In this document: positions 6,703 through 7,109 of the stretch, piece after piece
Position numbering within the stretch: the stretch's first letter is position 1
How the letters are laid out: the number at the start of each line of letters is the position of its first letter
From: Bacteroidales bacterium
Lineage (GTDB): Bacteria > Bacteroidota > Bacteroidia > Bacteroidales > UBA3663
Length of the DNA stretch: 7,109 nucleotides
NCBI GenBank assembly: GCA_017632695.1
Contig: JAGBQS010000269.1
Span: 1 to 7,109 of the forward strand
Direction: 5' to 3'
The notes under the pieces: model-generated
What the model was told of the DNA's origin: nothing
The model's database searches: none
Seen by the model: the letters and a program-made list of their open reading frames with translations, nothing else
Position numbers and translations under genes: made by a program

Positions 6703-7109
6703 TTATGTTGCCGATGTACGCGCTTTCAGGCTCTTTAGCAAGGCTTCTTTCTTTTGTTGCGCCTGCTGCAGGAATTGCCGGTGTGCTTCGCTGTCCGGAT
6801 CGGAAGGACGATGCTGAAAGGCTTTGACAATCGGCTCGGCTTCCTTCAGGTATGTTTGCAGAGAAGGAGCAGCAGCCCCGCTTACGAATAATTCCTTGAC
6901 GGCCTGGATGGCCAAAGATGAAGGGTGTACCAGATCATCGGCGTAGAACCGATAGTCGCGCAGGTCATCAATCAGTAACTCATATGTAGGCAGATAGTCC
7001 ACTTGTTCCGGAAACATCGTTTGAAGTTCGTCAATGGCCAGCAGTAAGGTGGCTTTCGACAGTTCATTGCCGTGAAGTCCGTCGGCCAAATGCCGGATGG
7101 GCGATACAT
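6703..7109 (-). CDS. GSCFA-domain protein, C-terminal fragment (N-terminus outside window)
   Basis: The frame is open from the right edge to a TAA at 6705-6703 and gives 134 complete residues. The first ones read VSPIRHLADGLHGNELSKA, which matches the conserved core of GSCFA-domain proteins as I recall the family. About 40 residues later comes YRFYADDLVHPSSLA. Its Asp-x-x-His-Pro (Asp codon 6936-6934, His codon 6927-6925) corresponds to block V, the catalytic Asp/His, of SGNH/GDSL-type hydrolases. The last 50 or so residues are charged and probably helical, ending RTSAT. The name-giving Gly-Ser-Cys-Phe-Ala motif and the block I nucleophile lie upstream, outside the window. Family members are usually a little over 300 residues, so rather less than half is visible. 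Their substrate is not established; an esterase or acyl-hydrolase role is only inferred from the fold. A TTG at 7089 is not the true start, because the conserved motif continues upstream of it. The gene is separated from the glycosidase gene by 139 bp with its own promoter, so a functional link is not implied. Confidence 0.88.
   Translation of the reverse strand, partial: VSPIRHLADGLHGNELSKATLLLAIDELQTMFPEQVDYLPTYELLIDDLRDYRFYADDLVHPSSLAIQAVKELFVSGAAAPSLQTYLKEAEPIVKAFQHRPSDPDSEAHRQFLQQAQQKKEALLKSLKARTSAT

Noticed and set aside
6703..7089. TTG at 7089 as the true start of the GSCFA-type gene
   Set aside because: The conserved VSPIRH part of the motif continues in frame upstream to the window edge, so this is an internal codon of a truncated gene.
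1..7109. tRNA or rRNA genes, CRISPR arrays, insertion sequences, phage or integration features
   Set aside because: No cloverleaf, regularly spaced repeats, transposase-like protein or terminal inverted repeats were seen, and nearly all the window is accounted for by three genes.

Overview
The window looks like chromosomal DNA from a Bacteroidota species, most likely a gut-type Bacteroidales. Three things point there. The gene families are typical of that phylum: a GSCFA-domain protein, large exported GH2 and GH35 glycosidases, and a macroglobulin-like/TonB-plug surface protein. No start codon is preceded by a clear Shine-Dalgarno sequence. A good match to the Bacteroidota promoter -7 element (TAnnTTTG) lies just upstream of the main gene. 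Coding DNA looks close to half G+C by eye (not counted), and the one intergenic gap is much richer in A+T.

All three genes lie on the minus strand and are described in transcription order. (1) At the right edge (6703-7109) is the C-terminal part of a GSCFA-family, SGNH-hydrolase-like protein, cut by the window edge. (2) A 139-bp A+T-rich gap (6564-6702) holds a weak terminator-like hairpin, a perfect 14-bp palindrome and the -7 promoter box. (3) The gap is followed by a single 1640-residue gene (1641-6563). It fuses a complete GH2 glycosidase module, a glutamine-amidotransferase-like domain and a complete GH35 beta-galactosidase-type module, and both catalytic acid pairs are visible. (4) Its stop codon overlaps the start of the next gene by an ATGA junction. 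That gene (1-1644) is open across the left edge for 548 residues. It has a signal peptide, an MG2-like domain, a carboxypeptidase-regulatory-like domain and a TonB-receptor plug-like domain.

The likely picture is a two-gene (or longer) operon driven from its own promoter. It makes a two-headed exo-glycosidase that could remove two successive sugars from a beta-galactoside-containing glycan, and this is translationally coupled to an envelope protein of unknown role. No SusC/SusD pair, sulfatase or regulator is inside the window, so the glycan target cannot be named. The two points most worth following are the GH2-GH35 fusion and its ATGA coupling to the plug-domain protein.
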